From the NCBI GenBank assembly GCA_900472675.1, contig UCJA01000016.1:62001-126000 (forward strand): a stretch of 64,000 nt of DNA. Direction: 5' to 3'. Position 1 is the stretch's first letter. Every line of letters begins with the position of its first letter. The stretch comes from Hyphomicrobiales bacterium. GTDB lineage: Bacteria > Pseudomonadota > Alphaproteobacteria > Rhizobiales > Rhizobiaceae. Below the pieces are notes generated by a model. The model searched no databases. It had not been told where the DNA came from and saw nothing but the letters and a program-made list of their open reading frames with translations. This document shows positions 55,227-62,540 of this stretch, one piece after another. The position numbers and the translations under genes were made by a program.

Positions 55227-55814
55227 ATGGCTTCCCGCGCATTGAACATTCCCAACCTCCTGACCTATGCGCGCATTCTCGCGGTGCCGCTGATCGTCGG
55301 CTGCTTCTTTATCGAAGGCCGCTTGGAGAGTTCCGATTTTGCGCGCTGGACCGCTTTCTGGATCTTTTCGGTGGCGTCGATCACCGATTATCTCGACGGC
55401 TATTTGGCGCGGATCTGGAACCAGACCTCGAATATCGGCCGCATGCTCGATCCGATTGCCGACAAGCTGCTGGTTGCCGCCGTGCTTCTGCTTCTGGCCG
55501 CCGACCAGACGATCGCGGACTGGTCGGTCTGGGCGGGGATCACCATCCTGTGCCGGGAAATCCTGGTGTCAGGCCTGCGCGAATATCTGGCGGCGCTCAA
55601 GGTCTCGGTGCCGGTAACGCGCATCGCCAAGTGGAAGACGACGATCCAGATGGTCGCCATCGCCTTCCTGCTTGCCGGTCCTGCGGGAGACAAGATCCTG
55701 CCGCACACGACGGACATCGGCATCGGCCTCCTGTGGATCGCGGCCATCCTCACCTTCTACACGGGCTATGATTATTTCCGCGCCGGCCTGAAGCACCTGG
55801 TGGACGAAGACTGA
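55227..55814 (+). CDS. pgsA: CDP-diacylglycerol-glycerol-3-phosphate phosphatidyltransferase
   Basis: Inner-membrane enzyme that commits CDP-diacylglycerol to phosphatidylglycerol. The 195-residue protein has the CDP-alcohol phosphotransferase motif with its four Asp residues in ITDYLDGYLARIWN and MLDPIADK, plus several hydrophobic helices, and ALNIPNLLTYARILAVPLI at the N-terminus. Its stop overlaps the moaD start by one base, so three genes are coupled. Confidence 0.95.
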   Translation: MASRALNIPNLLTYARILAVPLIVGCFFIEGRLESSDFARWTAFWIFSVASITDYLDGYLARIWNQTSNIGRMLDPIADKLLVAAVLLLLAADQTIADWSVWAGITILCREILVSGLREYLAALKVSVPVTRIAKWKTTIQMVAIAFLLAGPAGDKILPHTTDIGIGLLWIAAILTFYTGYDYFRAGLKHLVDED

Positions 55815-56068
55815 TGGCCAAGCTCGTCTATTTTGCCTGGGTTCGCGAACGGATCGGCAAGGCTGAGGAAGAGATCGATATCCCGGCAGGCGTCGTCACA
55901 GTGCGCGATCTCCTCAACCACCTGCGCACGCTCGGCGAGGAATATGAACATGCGCTGCAGTACCCGGAGGTGATCCGGGTGGCGATCGAGCAGGAGCATG
56001 TGGACCATTCGGAGGCGCTGGGGAATGCCCGCGAGATCGGCATTTTCCCGCCGATGACGGGTGGGTGA
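55814..56068 (+). CDS. moaD: molybdopterin synthase sulfur carrier subunit
   Basis: Ubiquitin-fold protein that carries thiocarboxylate sulfur to precursor Z. The 84-residue product opens with AKLVYFAWVRERIGKAEEEI and ends with the required Gly-Gly (PPMTGG). It starts inside the pgsA stop (TGATG), a coupling that is common in rhizobia. Confidence 0.95.
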   Translation: MAKLVYFAWVRERIGKAEEEIDIPAGVVTVRDLLNHLRTLGEEYEHALQYPEVIRVAIEQEHVDHSEALGNAREIGIFPPMTGG

Positions 56069-56078
56069 GGAACGCCGC

Positions 56079-56543
56079 ATGGATCACCCCACTCCCACCA
56101 TCCGGGTTCAGGCCGAAGACTTCGATCTACCCTTTGAAATCGCTGCACTCACTGCCGGGCGCCACGACATCGGTGCGGTGGTAACCTTCTCCGGCCTTTG
56201 CCGGGACGAACAAGGTGCCTTGTCGGCGCTGGAACTCGAACATTACCCCGGCATGGCGGAGGCCGAGATACGCCGCATCGGGGCGTTGGCGATCGAGCGG
56301 TTCTCGCTGCTTGGCCTCACTGCCGTGCATCGCTACGGCAAGATCATGCCGGGCGAAAACATCGTGCTGGTGATCGCCACATCGCCGCACCGGCAGGCCG
56401 CCTTCGATGGCGCCAACTTCGTGATGGATTTTCTGAAAACCTCCGCCCCCTTCTGGAAGAAGGAGCATGCCGTCGACGGCGCGGCGCGCGACTGGGTTTC
56501 CGCCAAGGACGCGGATGACCAGGCGCAGGAGAAGTGGCAGTAG
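56079..56543 (+). CDS. moaE: molybdopterin synthase catalytic subunit
   Basis: Large subunit of molybdopterin synthase that inserts two sulfurs into precursor Z. The 154-residue protein has the family motifs DIGAVVTFSGLCRDEQ, LELEHYPGMAEAEI and the C-terminal catalytic lysines in APFWKKEHAVDG. The ATG follows a GTGAGGA site; a GTG at 56061 would overlap moaD and add six residues. Confidence 0.95.
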   Translation: MDHPTPTIRVQAEDFDLPFEIAALTAGRHDIGAVVTFSGLCRDEQGALSALELEHYPGMAEAEIRRIGALAIERFSLLGLTAVHRYGKIMPGENIVLVIATSPHRQAAFDGANFVMDFLKTSAPFWKKEHAVDGAARDWVSAKDADDQAQEKWQ

Positions 56544-56562
56544 CGGACATGACCCGGCCGGG

Positions 56563-56952
56563 TTACCAGAGGCGGGTGACGCCTGCGACATTGTCGAAAA
56601 CAGCATCTGCAGACACAATCGGAATGCCTAGAACCTGCACTGTCGCCGCAAGCAAGCGGTCGAAGGGGTCCCGGTGGCTCCATTCCAGTGTCGCGGCCCG
56701 CAGACAAATCTCGGGAGACAAGGTCGACACTAGCCCGCCCTGCCGCTCGAGGAGGGACGGAAGCTGTTCCACGTAGGGCTCCATCTCGGGCCACTTGCCA
56801 AAGCGGACCTTCTGGCCGATCTCAAAAAAACTGATTGGGCTTACGTAGACACTTTCGGCATTAAGCATGGCGCCTGCCGCCGCCTTGGACAGGCGATCGT
56901 CACGCGTCAAAGACCATGCCCAGGCATGGGTATCAAGAAGAACGGCGCTCAA
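56563..56952 (-). CDS. PIN-domain toxin
   Basis: A 129-residue PIN nuclease with the acidic residues in LLDTHAWAWSL, SFFEIGQKV and RDPFDRLLAATVQ, and a last Asp in SADAVF. It has the size and features of the VapC/YfbA-like toxins that pair with Phd antitoxins. It overlaps the antitoxin gene by 4 nt. It converges with moaE 19 nt away without a clear terminator. Confidence 0.88.
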   Translation of the reverse strand: MSAVLLDTHAWAWSLTRDDRLSKAAAGAMLNAESVYVSPISFFEIGQKVRFGKWPEMEPYVEQLPSLLERQGGLVSTLSPEICLRAATLEWSHRDPFDRLLAATVQVLGIPIVSADAVFDNVAGVTRLW

Positions 56953-57185
56953 GCCTCGCCTTCCCAGAGGCGGAGGTCAGCTTCAGAGATAGGCTCGAAG
57001 AAATCCGGCCCCTCGCCCTTCAGCTCGTTCTTCAAAAGGCCGATCTTGAAAGCGCTCGACCGGAGAGGCACGAGCCTGGCCACCGGTCTGGTGCCTTGCG
57101 CAATGACCACATCCTCGCCTGCCTGTGCGCGCTCGATGAGGTCTGAGAGGTTGGCTTCGGCCGTCTGGATCGTTACCTGCATCAT
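56949..57185 (-). CDS. Phd/YefM-type antitoxin
   Basis: A 78-residue antitoxin with the Phd dimer domain (VTIQTAEANLSDLIERAQAG, then VVIAQGTRPVARLVPL) and an acidic C-terminal tail for the PIN toxin. Two consecutive ATGs at 57185 and 57182 are possible starts. Its stop overlaps the toxin start (ATGA). Confidence 0.88.
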   Translation of the reverse strand: MMQVTIQTAEANLSDLIERAQAGEDVVIAQGTRPVARLVPLRSSAFKIGLLKNELKGEGPDFFEPISEADLRLWEGEA

Positions 57186-57266
57186 CGTTCTCTTGGAGAA
57201 GTCCAGCAAGGCCGTGAGAGTAGCTGTTTGCTTCCCGCCCGTCCACAACGCCTTAGCCTGCGCTAT

Positions 57267-58163
57267 TCACGGTGCAAGCCTCTCCCGGCGGCTCACAACC
57301 AAAACCAGGACCAGTACGGAAAAGGTGACCGAGTCGCGCCAGAGGATAGGGCCGTAACCGCTCCAGAGCGTTTCTCCCAAAGCAAACAGGGCGGCACCAC
57401 CGGCCGATCGCAGCGGGCGGCCCAGTCCTCCGGCCGCCGAGATCAGCACCACCTTCAAGCCGAACAGCAGCCCTGCGCCAAAATCCATGGTGCCGTAATA
57501 GGCGGTCGCGAGGATACCGGCGATGGCCGCGTAGAGCGCTGCCGCGCCGTAGGCCATGACGAAAACCCGAGCTGCGTTGGTTCCGGAGAGTTCGGCGGCC
57601 AGCGGATCGTCCGCCACGGCGCGCCAGGTGCGGCCCCAGCGGGTGCGGTTCAGCACGCCCTGGCCGACCCCGATCGCCGCCAGGATGATGGCGACACTGA
57701 GCACCTGGATCAGCGTCAGGGTGACCGGGAAGGCAGGATCCGGCCATATTACCAGTGCTTGGTTGAGAAAGGGTGGCAGCCAGAGTTCGCGCGTCTGCGC
57801 CGCCAGCCGTGCGCCCTCCATCAGCACGATCAGCACGCCGAGCGATGCGACCAGCAGCGCGTTGTGAGAAGTCCTCGCCAGCGGCAGCATGACGAAACGG
57901 CCAACGGCAAGCCCCGCTCCCAATCCTCCCATCAGCCCAGCGACCGCGCCGAGCGCAAGCGCTGCCGGCAGGACCAGCCAGAGGCGATCCCAACCGAAGT
58001 GGGCAAACAGGAGAGTGAGATGGCCCGAGAACGCGCAGATTGCGCCATAGGTGATGTCTGCCCGCTTCGTCACGGCAAAGGCGATGGAGTATCCGAAGGC
58101 CAGCAAGGCATAGGATGCCGCAAGCGGCATCGCGTTCGCCAGCTGCTGCAGGAGATAGATCAT
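57267..58163 (-). CDS. branched-chain amino-acid-type ABC transporter permease (LivH-like)
   Basis: A 298-residue inner-membrane permease with about eight hydrophobic helices and family motifs YALLAFGYSIAFAVTKRADI, VLIVLMEGARLAAQT and GRTWRAVADDPLAAELSGTN. It resembles LivH of branched-chain amino-acid or urea ABC systems. The length is normal, so it is not truncated, but no LivM, ATPase or binding-protein gene is beside it. It is divergent from a CGNR zinc-finger gene across a 34-nt palindrome whose left arm contains a minus-strand TATAAA. A GGAGGTG ribosome site precedes the ATG. Confidence 0.88.
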   Translation of the reverse strand: MIYLLQQLANAMPLAASYALLAFGYSIAFAVTKRADITYGAICAFSGHLTLLFAHFGWDRLWLVLPAALALGAVAGLMGGLGAGLAVGRFVMLPLARTSHNALLVASLGVLIVLMEGARLAAQTRELWLPPFLNQALVIWPDPAFPVTLTLIQVLSVAIILAAIGVGQGVLNRTRWGRTWRAVADDPLAAELSGTNAARVFVMAYGAAALYAAIAGILATAYYGTMDFGAGLLFGLKVVLISAAGGLGRPLRSAGGAALFALGETLWSGYGPILWRDSVTFSVLVLVLVVSRRERLAP

Positions 58164-58195
58164 TCAGCACCTCCCCCTCTCCTCCTCTTCATCAT

Positions 58196-58229
58196 TTATA
58201 ACTGGTCAACCCCGTTTTGCCAGTTATAA
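58196..58229. promoter_or_regulatory. palindromic operator between LivH-like and CGNR genes
   Basis: Perfect 10-bp arms TTATAACTGG-N14-CCAGTTATAA. The right arm leads into a plus-strand TATAAT -10 box (58225-58230), the left arm overlaps a minus-strand TATAAA (58195-58200). A dimer bound here would control both divergent promoters. Confidence 0.75.
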
Positions 58230-58236
58230 TCTCCAC

Positions 58237-58788
58237 ATGGATTTTGCTTGGACATCGCATCGTTTTTCCGGAGGCGCGCTGGCGCTGGATGTCGCCAACA
58301 GCGTCATCCTGCGGGAAGATCCGTTGCGCAGCACGGACCGTTTCGCCGTGCCGGCTCAGCTGGAGGCGTTTCCCGACGCCGCTGCCCGGTTCTGTGCCGA
58401 GCGAGCGCTATTCGGGGCGTCGACACCGCCGGCACCTGCCGAGGCGCCTGCGTTTCTCGCTCTGCGGGAGGCGATTGATGGCTACTTCCGTTCAAAGGTC
58501 ATGAGCGGAGAGCCGCCTGTCCACTTGCTTGCGGACCTGCTGGAGGCGACAGCGATCGTTTTGAGACGAGCGCCGAAAGGCTCGCTTGCATCAGCGACGG
58601 CGCATTCGGCTCTGCGTCTGCTGGCGGAGGTGGAAAGCGACCGCCTGAAGATCTGCGGACAGTGCGGCTGGCTGTTTATCGACCGAAGCCGTAACCGCAG
58701 CCGCGCCTGGTGCGATATGGCGGTTTGCGGCAACCGCGCCAAGGCCAGCCGCCATTACCACCGCCGCAAGACGGAGACGGCAGCATGA
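58237..58788 (+). CDS. CGNR zinc-finger putative regulator
   Basis: A 183-residue protein of the ABATE/CGNR family. The N-terminal stress-responsive part ends near residue 125; the C-terminal zinc finger has CGQCGWLFIDRSRNRSRAW and CDMAVCGNRAKASRHYHRR. Such proteins are believed to be DNA-binding regulators. The ATG lies 7 nt past the operator with TATAAT 6 nt upstream and no ribosome site, so its mRNA may be leaderless. It overlaps the lipoprotein gene by 4 nt. Confidence 0.88.
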   Translation: MDFAWTSHRFSGGALALDVANSVILREDPLRSTDRFAVPAQLEAFPDAAARFCAERALFGASTPPAPAEAPAFLALREAIDGYFRSKVMSGEPPVHLLADLLEATAIVLRRAPKGSLASATAHSALRLLAEVESDRLKICGQCGWLFIDRSRNRSRAWCDMAVCGNRAKASRHYHRRKTETAA

Positions 58789-59294
58789 GACGGGTCTCCC
58801 TTCCTGCAGCTTTGGCGCTTGGTCTTGCCCTGCTGCTGGCCGGCTGCCAGCGCGAAACGGAAAAGCTGGTGGAGGTGAGCGGCCATATCTTCGTGTTCAA
58901 CTACCGGGTGGCGAGCGCCACCTATCTCGTGACGCTGAACAAGACCGGGACGATCCCCGAGGATGCAACAGCGGTCGCCGAATTCGAGGATCCGGCGGGC
59001 GGCGCGCCGATCGTGGTCCGGGAAGCCATCTTCCCCGCCTGGGACAAGATCTCGCTGCAGAGCCCGAACATACGCTGCATCGTCAAGGACCGGCCCTATG
59101 CCGTCACCATCCTCATTCTCGATGCCAAGGGCGCCACGCTGCAGGAGCTTACAACGCAGCTTGTCTCGGATGTGGACCAATCCGTTTTGCCGGGCAAGCC
59201 GCTGGTAATCGGGCCCGGCTATGACAGAAACCCGGAGGTCTTCAAGCCCGATGGCAGCACGGATTACGCACGGCAGGAAGCGTGCCGGAAATGA
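58785..59294 (+). CDS. lipoprotein of unknown function
   Basis: A 169-residue lipoprotein with a signal peptide (PAALALGLALLLAGC, lipobox LLAGC at residues 18-21 or so) and a mature beta-rich domain (YLVTLNKTGTIPEDATAVAE). It may belong to a family of small periplasmic lipoproteins; I do not recognise it. Its ATG lies inside the stop of the CGNR gene (ATGA overlap), so the two are translated together. A bidirectional terminator follows its stop directly. Confidence 0.78.
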   Translation: MRRVSLPAALALGLALLLAGCQRETEKLVEVSGHIFVFNYRVASATYLVTLNKTGTIPEDATAVAEFEDPAGGAPIVVREAIFPAWDKISLQSPNIRCIVKDRPYAVTILILDAKGATLQELTTQLVSDVDQSVLPGKPLVIGPGYDRNPEVFKPDGSTDYARQEACRK

Positions 59295-59324
59295 CAAAAG
59301 CCGGAGCGTGAGCCCCGGCTTTTG
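59295..59324. terminator. bidirectional terminator
   Basis: Ten-bp stem CAAAAGCCGG/CCGGCTTTTG (59295-59304, 59315-59324) with a 10-nt loop, immediately after the lipoprotein stop and 24 nt from the ndk stop. Confidence 0.85.
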
Positions 59325-59348
59325 CAAATATCAGGTCGTAGACCGTGT

Positions 59349-59771
59349 TCAGCCGACGATTTCGGTTTCGGCGAACCAGTAGGCGATTTCCTGGGCAGCG
59401 GTTTCGGGAGCGTCCGAACCGTGAACCGAGTTCTCGCCGATCGACAGCGCGAACTGCTTGCGGATCGTGCCTTCATCGGCGTTAGCCGGGTTGGTGGCGC
59501 CCATGATTTCGCGGTTCTTGAGGATGGCGTTGTCGCCTTCCAGAACCTGCACGATGGTCGGGCCGGAGGTCATGCCTTCGACGAGTTCGCCGAAGAAGGG
59601 ACGTTCCTTGTGCACGGCGTAGAAGCCTTCGGCTTCGCGCTTGCTCATCCATACGCGCTTGGACGCGATGATGCGCAGGCCGTTGTCTTCGAACACCTTG
59701 GTGATCGCGCCGGTCAGGTTGCGCTTGGTGGCGTCTGGCTTGATCATCGAAAACGTGCGTTCAATCGCCAT
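59349..59771 (-). CDS. ndk: nucleoside diphosphate kinase
   Basis: Exchanges gamma-phosphates between nucleoside triphosphates and diphosphates. The 140-residue protein has the start MAIERTFSMIKPDATKRNL and the phosphorylated His117 in ENSVHGSDAPE. Full length, single gene. Confidence 0.97.
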   Translation of the reverse strand: MAIERTFSMIKPDATKRNLTGAITKVFEDNGLRIIASKRVWMSKREAEGFYAVHKERPFFGELVEGMTSGPTIVQVLEGDNAILKNREIMGATNPANADEGTIRKQFALSIGENSVHGSDAPETAAQEIAYWFAETEIVG

Positions 59772-59851
59772 GTCTGTTGTCCTTCATCTGCAGGGAATTT
59801 GGGCGCTGTTTACCCGCCCCCTGCTCTGGAAACAAGGGGGTTTGGCCAAAT

Positions 59852-60541
59852 TCACGCGGCTGTCACACGCCGCCCGACGCCATCGTGAAGGTCAAGGCAG
59901 CGCTCGAACCAGAGGCCGACCGGGTCGTCGTCGGCAAAAACCTTCGTGCCCGCGGTGATGCGCATCCACTGCAGTGCTCCAAACAGGATGTAGTCGGCAA
60001 ACAGGGGGCCTTCGCCGCCGAGGAACGCCTGGTACTTCAACGTCTTTCGGACGGGTTCGAGCTTGTCGGCAAAGGCTGCGATGACCGCTTCGCGCTCCGC
60101 CTTCACCTCTTCCAGCCGGCGCCCGAGAAAGGCTTCGCGGGAGCTGCGGAAATAGGTGCGGTCGGTCTCGCCCAGCATGTCGTGGATGTCGGCCACGGCG
60201 ATATGGGTGATCATCGGATGGATGATGGTCTGCGAGAAGCGCTCGACAAACCGCGACAGCGCCTTGCCGCCCTCGCCTCCGAACAGCGTCGGCCGGTCCG
60301 GATAGCGATCCTCCAGGTAGAGGGCGATCTCGAAACTGTCGCGCACCAATTCGTTGCCGTCGCGCAGGATCGGCACCGTCTTCGAAAATCCGTCCTCGAG
60401 CGTCGGGATGCGGGTGAAGGGCGTCGGCTTCTCCACGAAGTCCAGACCCTTGTGGTGCAGAGCCTGGACGATCTTCCAGCAGTGCGGCGAGAAGGGACGG
60501 TTCTCGTCGGCACCACACAGCGAATAGAGAATACGGGTCAT
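59852..60541 (-). CDS. glutathione S-transferase family protein (etherase-like)
   Basis: A 229-residue GST-fold protein opening with MTRILYSLCGADENRPFSPH, in which a Cys and Ser lie near the expected activating position, followed by FSKTVPILRDGNELVRDSF and a helical C-terminal domain. The pattern is near the beta-etherase (LigE/LigF-like) branch of alphaproteobacteria, but the substrate is unknown. No linked genes. Confidence 0.88.
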   Translation of the reverse strand: MTRILYSLCGADENRPFSPHCWKIVQALHHKGLDFVEKPTPFTRIPTLEDGFSKTVPILRDGNELVRDSFEIALYLEDRYPDRPTLFGGEGGKALSRFVERFSQTIIHPMITHIAVADIHDMLGETDRTYFRSSREAFLGRRLEEVKAEREAVIAAFADKLEPVRKTLKYQAFLGGEGPLFADYILFGALQWMRITAGTKVFADDDPVGLWFERCLDLHDGVGRRVTAA

Positions 60542-60831
60542 CCTGCGGCTCCTATTCTGTCACGGTCTGCCGATGATGGTCGGGATTGCCCGGGCGATCC
60601 AGTTCAAATTCGTGATGGGGTCCATCACAGCACCATGGATGACGATGTGCTGAGCCGATCCTCGCGCTATTCGCCCATGAACCTTCGCTTAACCGTGACG
60701 ACTGGGAAACCGGCCGAACCCGCCCTCGCCTGCCGGATTTTCAGCGGATTTTAACGGCGCCGGGGGATGACTGGCGGCAAAGCTTACGTGCCGCAAAACC
60801 AGAGGCATAAGCGCAGGAACGGGAGACAGGC
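60542..60831. other. GST-GGDEF intergenic region
   Basis: A 290-nt divergent region with no recognisable gene. It presumably carries promoters for both neighbours. No strong repeat or palindrome seen. Confidence 0.4.
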
Positions 60832-61860
60832 ATGCCGACGCCAACACGCAGACCCGGGCAAGACAGGACACTGCAGACAGTCGCCCAGCACATGGCCCGG
60901 CTGGAGGTGAGCGGGCTGCCGCGCAACTACGAGCTTTTCCACGAAGCGCTGGGAGGAGCCGATGCGGCGCTGCGCCGCGAGGTTCAGGCGCTTGCCGTCT
61001 CTACACCTCAGCAGCAACTCGACGAGATCGGGCAGCGCTACCAGCTGCCGGGCTTCGTTGCCCGCGCCCTACCGCCGTCCCGGGAAAAGGACATCCAACT
61101 GCTCAGTGCACTGCGCGACCAGATGACCAGCGGCGTCGAGCAGAAGAAGGGGTTTACCCGCGTGCTGGAATCGGTTGCCCGCAGCCTGCGCGAAGACAGC
61201 AACGCGGGACCGGCCGATATCCTGGCGGAGATCGAGTTCCTCAGCGTCTCGCTGTCGGACGCCGTGGTTGCGGAAACGGAACTGGAGGCGGCGCTGCGGG
61301 TCGGCGCCAACCAGCTGGCCAAGGCCGAGCGGGAAGCCGCAGCCGCGCGCGCTGTGATGCTGCGCGACCGGCTGACCGGACTACCGAACCATGCGGCCTT
61401 CGTAGAGAGGCTGGAGGCGCTTTACGCGCCCGACAACCAGGCCCATGACACGGCGCTCTTCCTGGTGGCGATTGCCGATATCGGCGAGCTGGCAGATGCC
61501 TATGGCGAAGCGGCGGCCAACCGCATCCTCAAGAAAGCCGCCTCGATCTTGCGCAAGTCAATCAAGAAGAACGACTTCCTGGCGCGCATCGGCAAAGGCG
61601 AATTCGCCTTCCTGTTCCGCGATGTAAACCGCGACAGCATCCGCCCGATCAGCGAGCGGCTGGCCACCTCCATCGCCGATAACCTCGTGTTTGCCGCATC
61701 GGACGGCGCCGCGGGCGTGGAGCTTCTGGTGGGGGCTGCGCTCTGCGCCGATGCCATGTCGCCGCAGCAATTGCGCCAGCAGGCGGTGGCGGCCGCGGAG
61801 ACGACGCGGGGCGACCCGCGCTCCATCGTTGCCCAGCAGATCACGCGCAGCCGCGGCTGA
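60832..61860 (+). CDS. GGDEF-domain protein with degenerate active site
   Basis: A 342-residue protein. The N-terminal 150 residues are helical with no family match. A GGDEF domain starts near RDRLTGLPNHAAFVERLEAL (about residue 178). The active-site loop reads GKGEF (254-258) instead of GGDEF and the flanking metal site is only partly kept, so catalytic diguanylate-cyclase activity is doubtful; it may be a c-di-GMP or GTP sensor. No signal peptide. Confidence 0.85.
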   Translation: MPTPTRRPGQDRTLQTVAQHMARLEVSGLPRNYELFHEALGGADAALRREVQALAVSTPQQQLDEIGQRYQLPGFVARALPPSREKDIQLLSALRDQMTSGVEQKKGFTRVLESVARSLREDSNAGPADILAEIEFLSVSLSDAVVAETELEAALRVGANQLAKAEREAAAARAVMLRDRLTGLPNHAAFVERLEALYAPDNQAHDTALFLVAIADIGELADAYGEAAANRILKKAASILRKSIKKNDFLARIGKGEFAFLFRDVNRDSIRPISERLATSIADNLVFAASDGAAGVELLVGAALCADAMSPQQLRQQAVAAAETTRGDPRSIVAQQITRSRG

Positions 61861-61982
61861 CAGGGATCGCAGCGAGCGACGGGAGAAATCTCGCCATCGG
61901 GATCCCTTCGTGCATAATCCACACCGCGGCTTGATGGCTGACGCCCTAAGCTCAGAACTCAACCAACGTCTGGAGAAGCCCC

Positions 61983-62492
61983 ATGCGCAACCATTTCCGC
62001 ATGTTTGCCGATTATAACTGCTGGGCCAATGCCCGCCTTTACGAGGCCTGCGAGCTTTTGAGCGATGAGGATTTCCGCGCCGACAAGGGCGCGTTCTTCC
62101 GCTCTGCCCAGGGCACGTTGAACCATCTTCTGGCCGCAGACCGGATCTGGCTCAAACGCTTCACCGGCGAGGGCGTCGTCCCGACCTCTCTCGATGCTCC
62201 GCTCTATGAGGCGTTCAGCGACCTGCGCGCCGCCCGGGAGACTGAAGACCAGCGCATCATCGATTGGGTCGACGGTCTGACCGACGCCGATCTCACAACC
62301 ATCATTTCCTATTCGCCGATCACGATGCCCGGCAGGGTTGAACTGCCGCTCGGCCCGATCCTTACCCATGTCTTCAACCACCAGACCCATCACCGTGGGC
62401 AGGTTCACACCATCCTGACAGCGCTCGGACACCCATCCGTGGTGCTCGATCTCGTCTATTTCCTGCTTGGGGATGGCAAGCGCTGGCAATAG
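61983..62492 (+). CDS. DinB-family protein
   Basis: A 169-residue four-helix-bundle protein of the DinB/YfiT-like family. The three metal-binding histidines are likely in GTLNHLLAADRIW and VFNHQTHHRGQVHTI. Family members are damage-inducible thiol transferases or unknown metalloenzymes; the role here is unknown. Confidence 0.9.
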   Translation: MRNHFRMFADYNCWANARLYEACELLSDEDFRADKGAFFRSAQGTLNHLLAADRIWLKRFTGEGVVPTSLDAPLYEAFSDLRAARETEDQRIIDWVDGLTDADLTTIISYSPITMPGRVELPLGPILTHVFNHQTHHRGQVHTILTALGHPSVVLDLVYFLLGDGKRWQ

Positions 62493-62540
62493 GCGCCCGT
62501 CTCTCTTGCATCGCAGCAGGACTTCGGCCAAAACCGCGCG

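Noticed and set aside
57267..58163. LivH-like gene as a truncated pseudogene
   Set aside because: The protein has normal length (298 residues), intact motifs and a good ribosome site; only its partners are missing.
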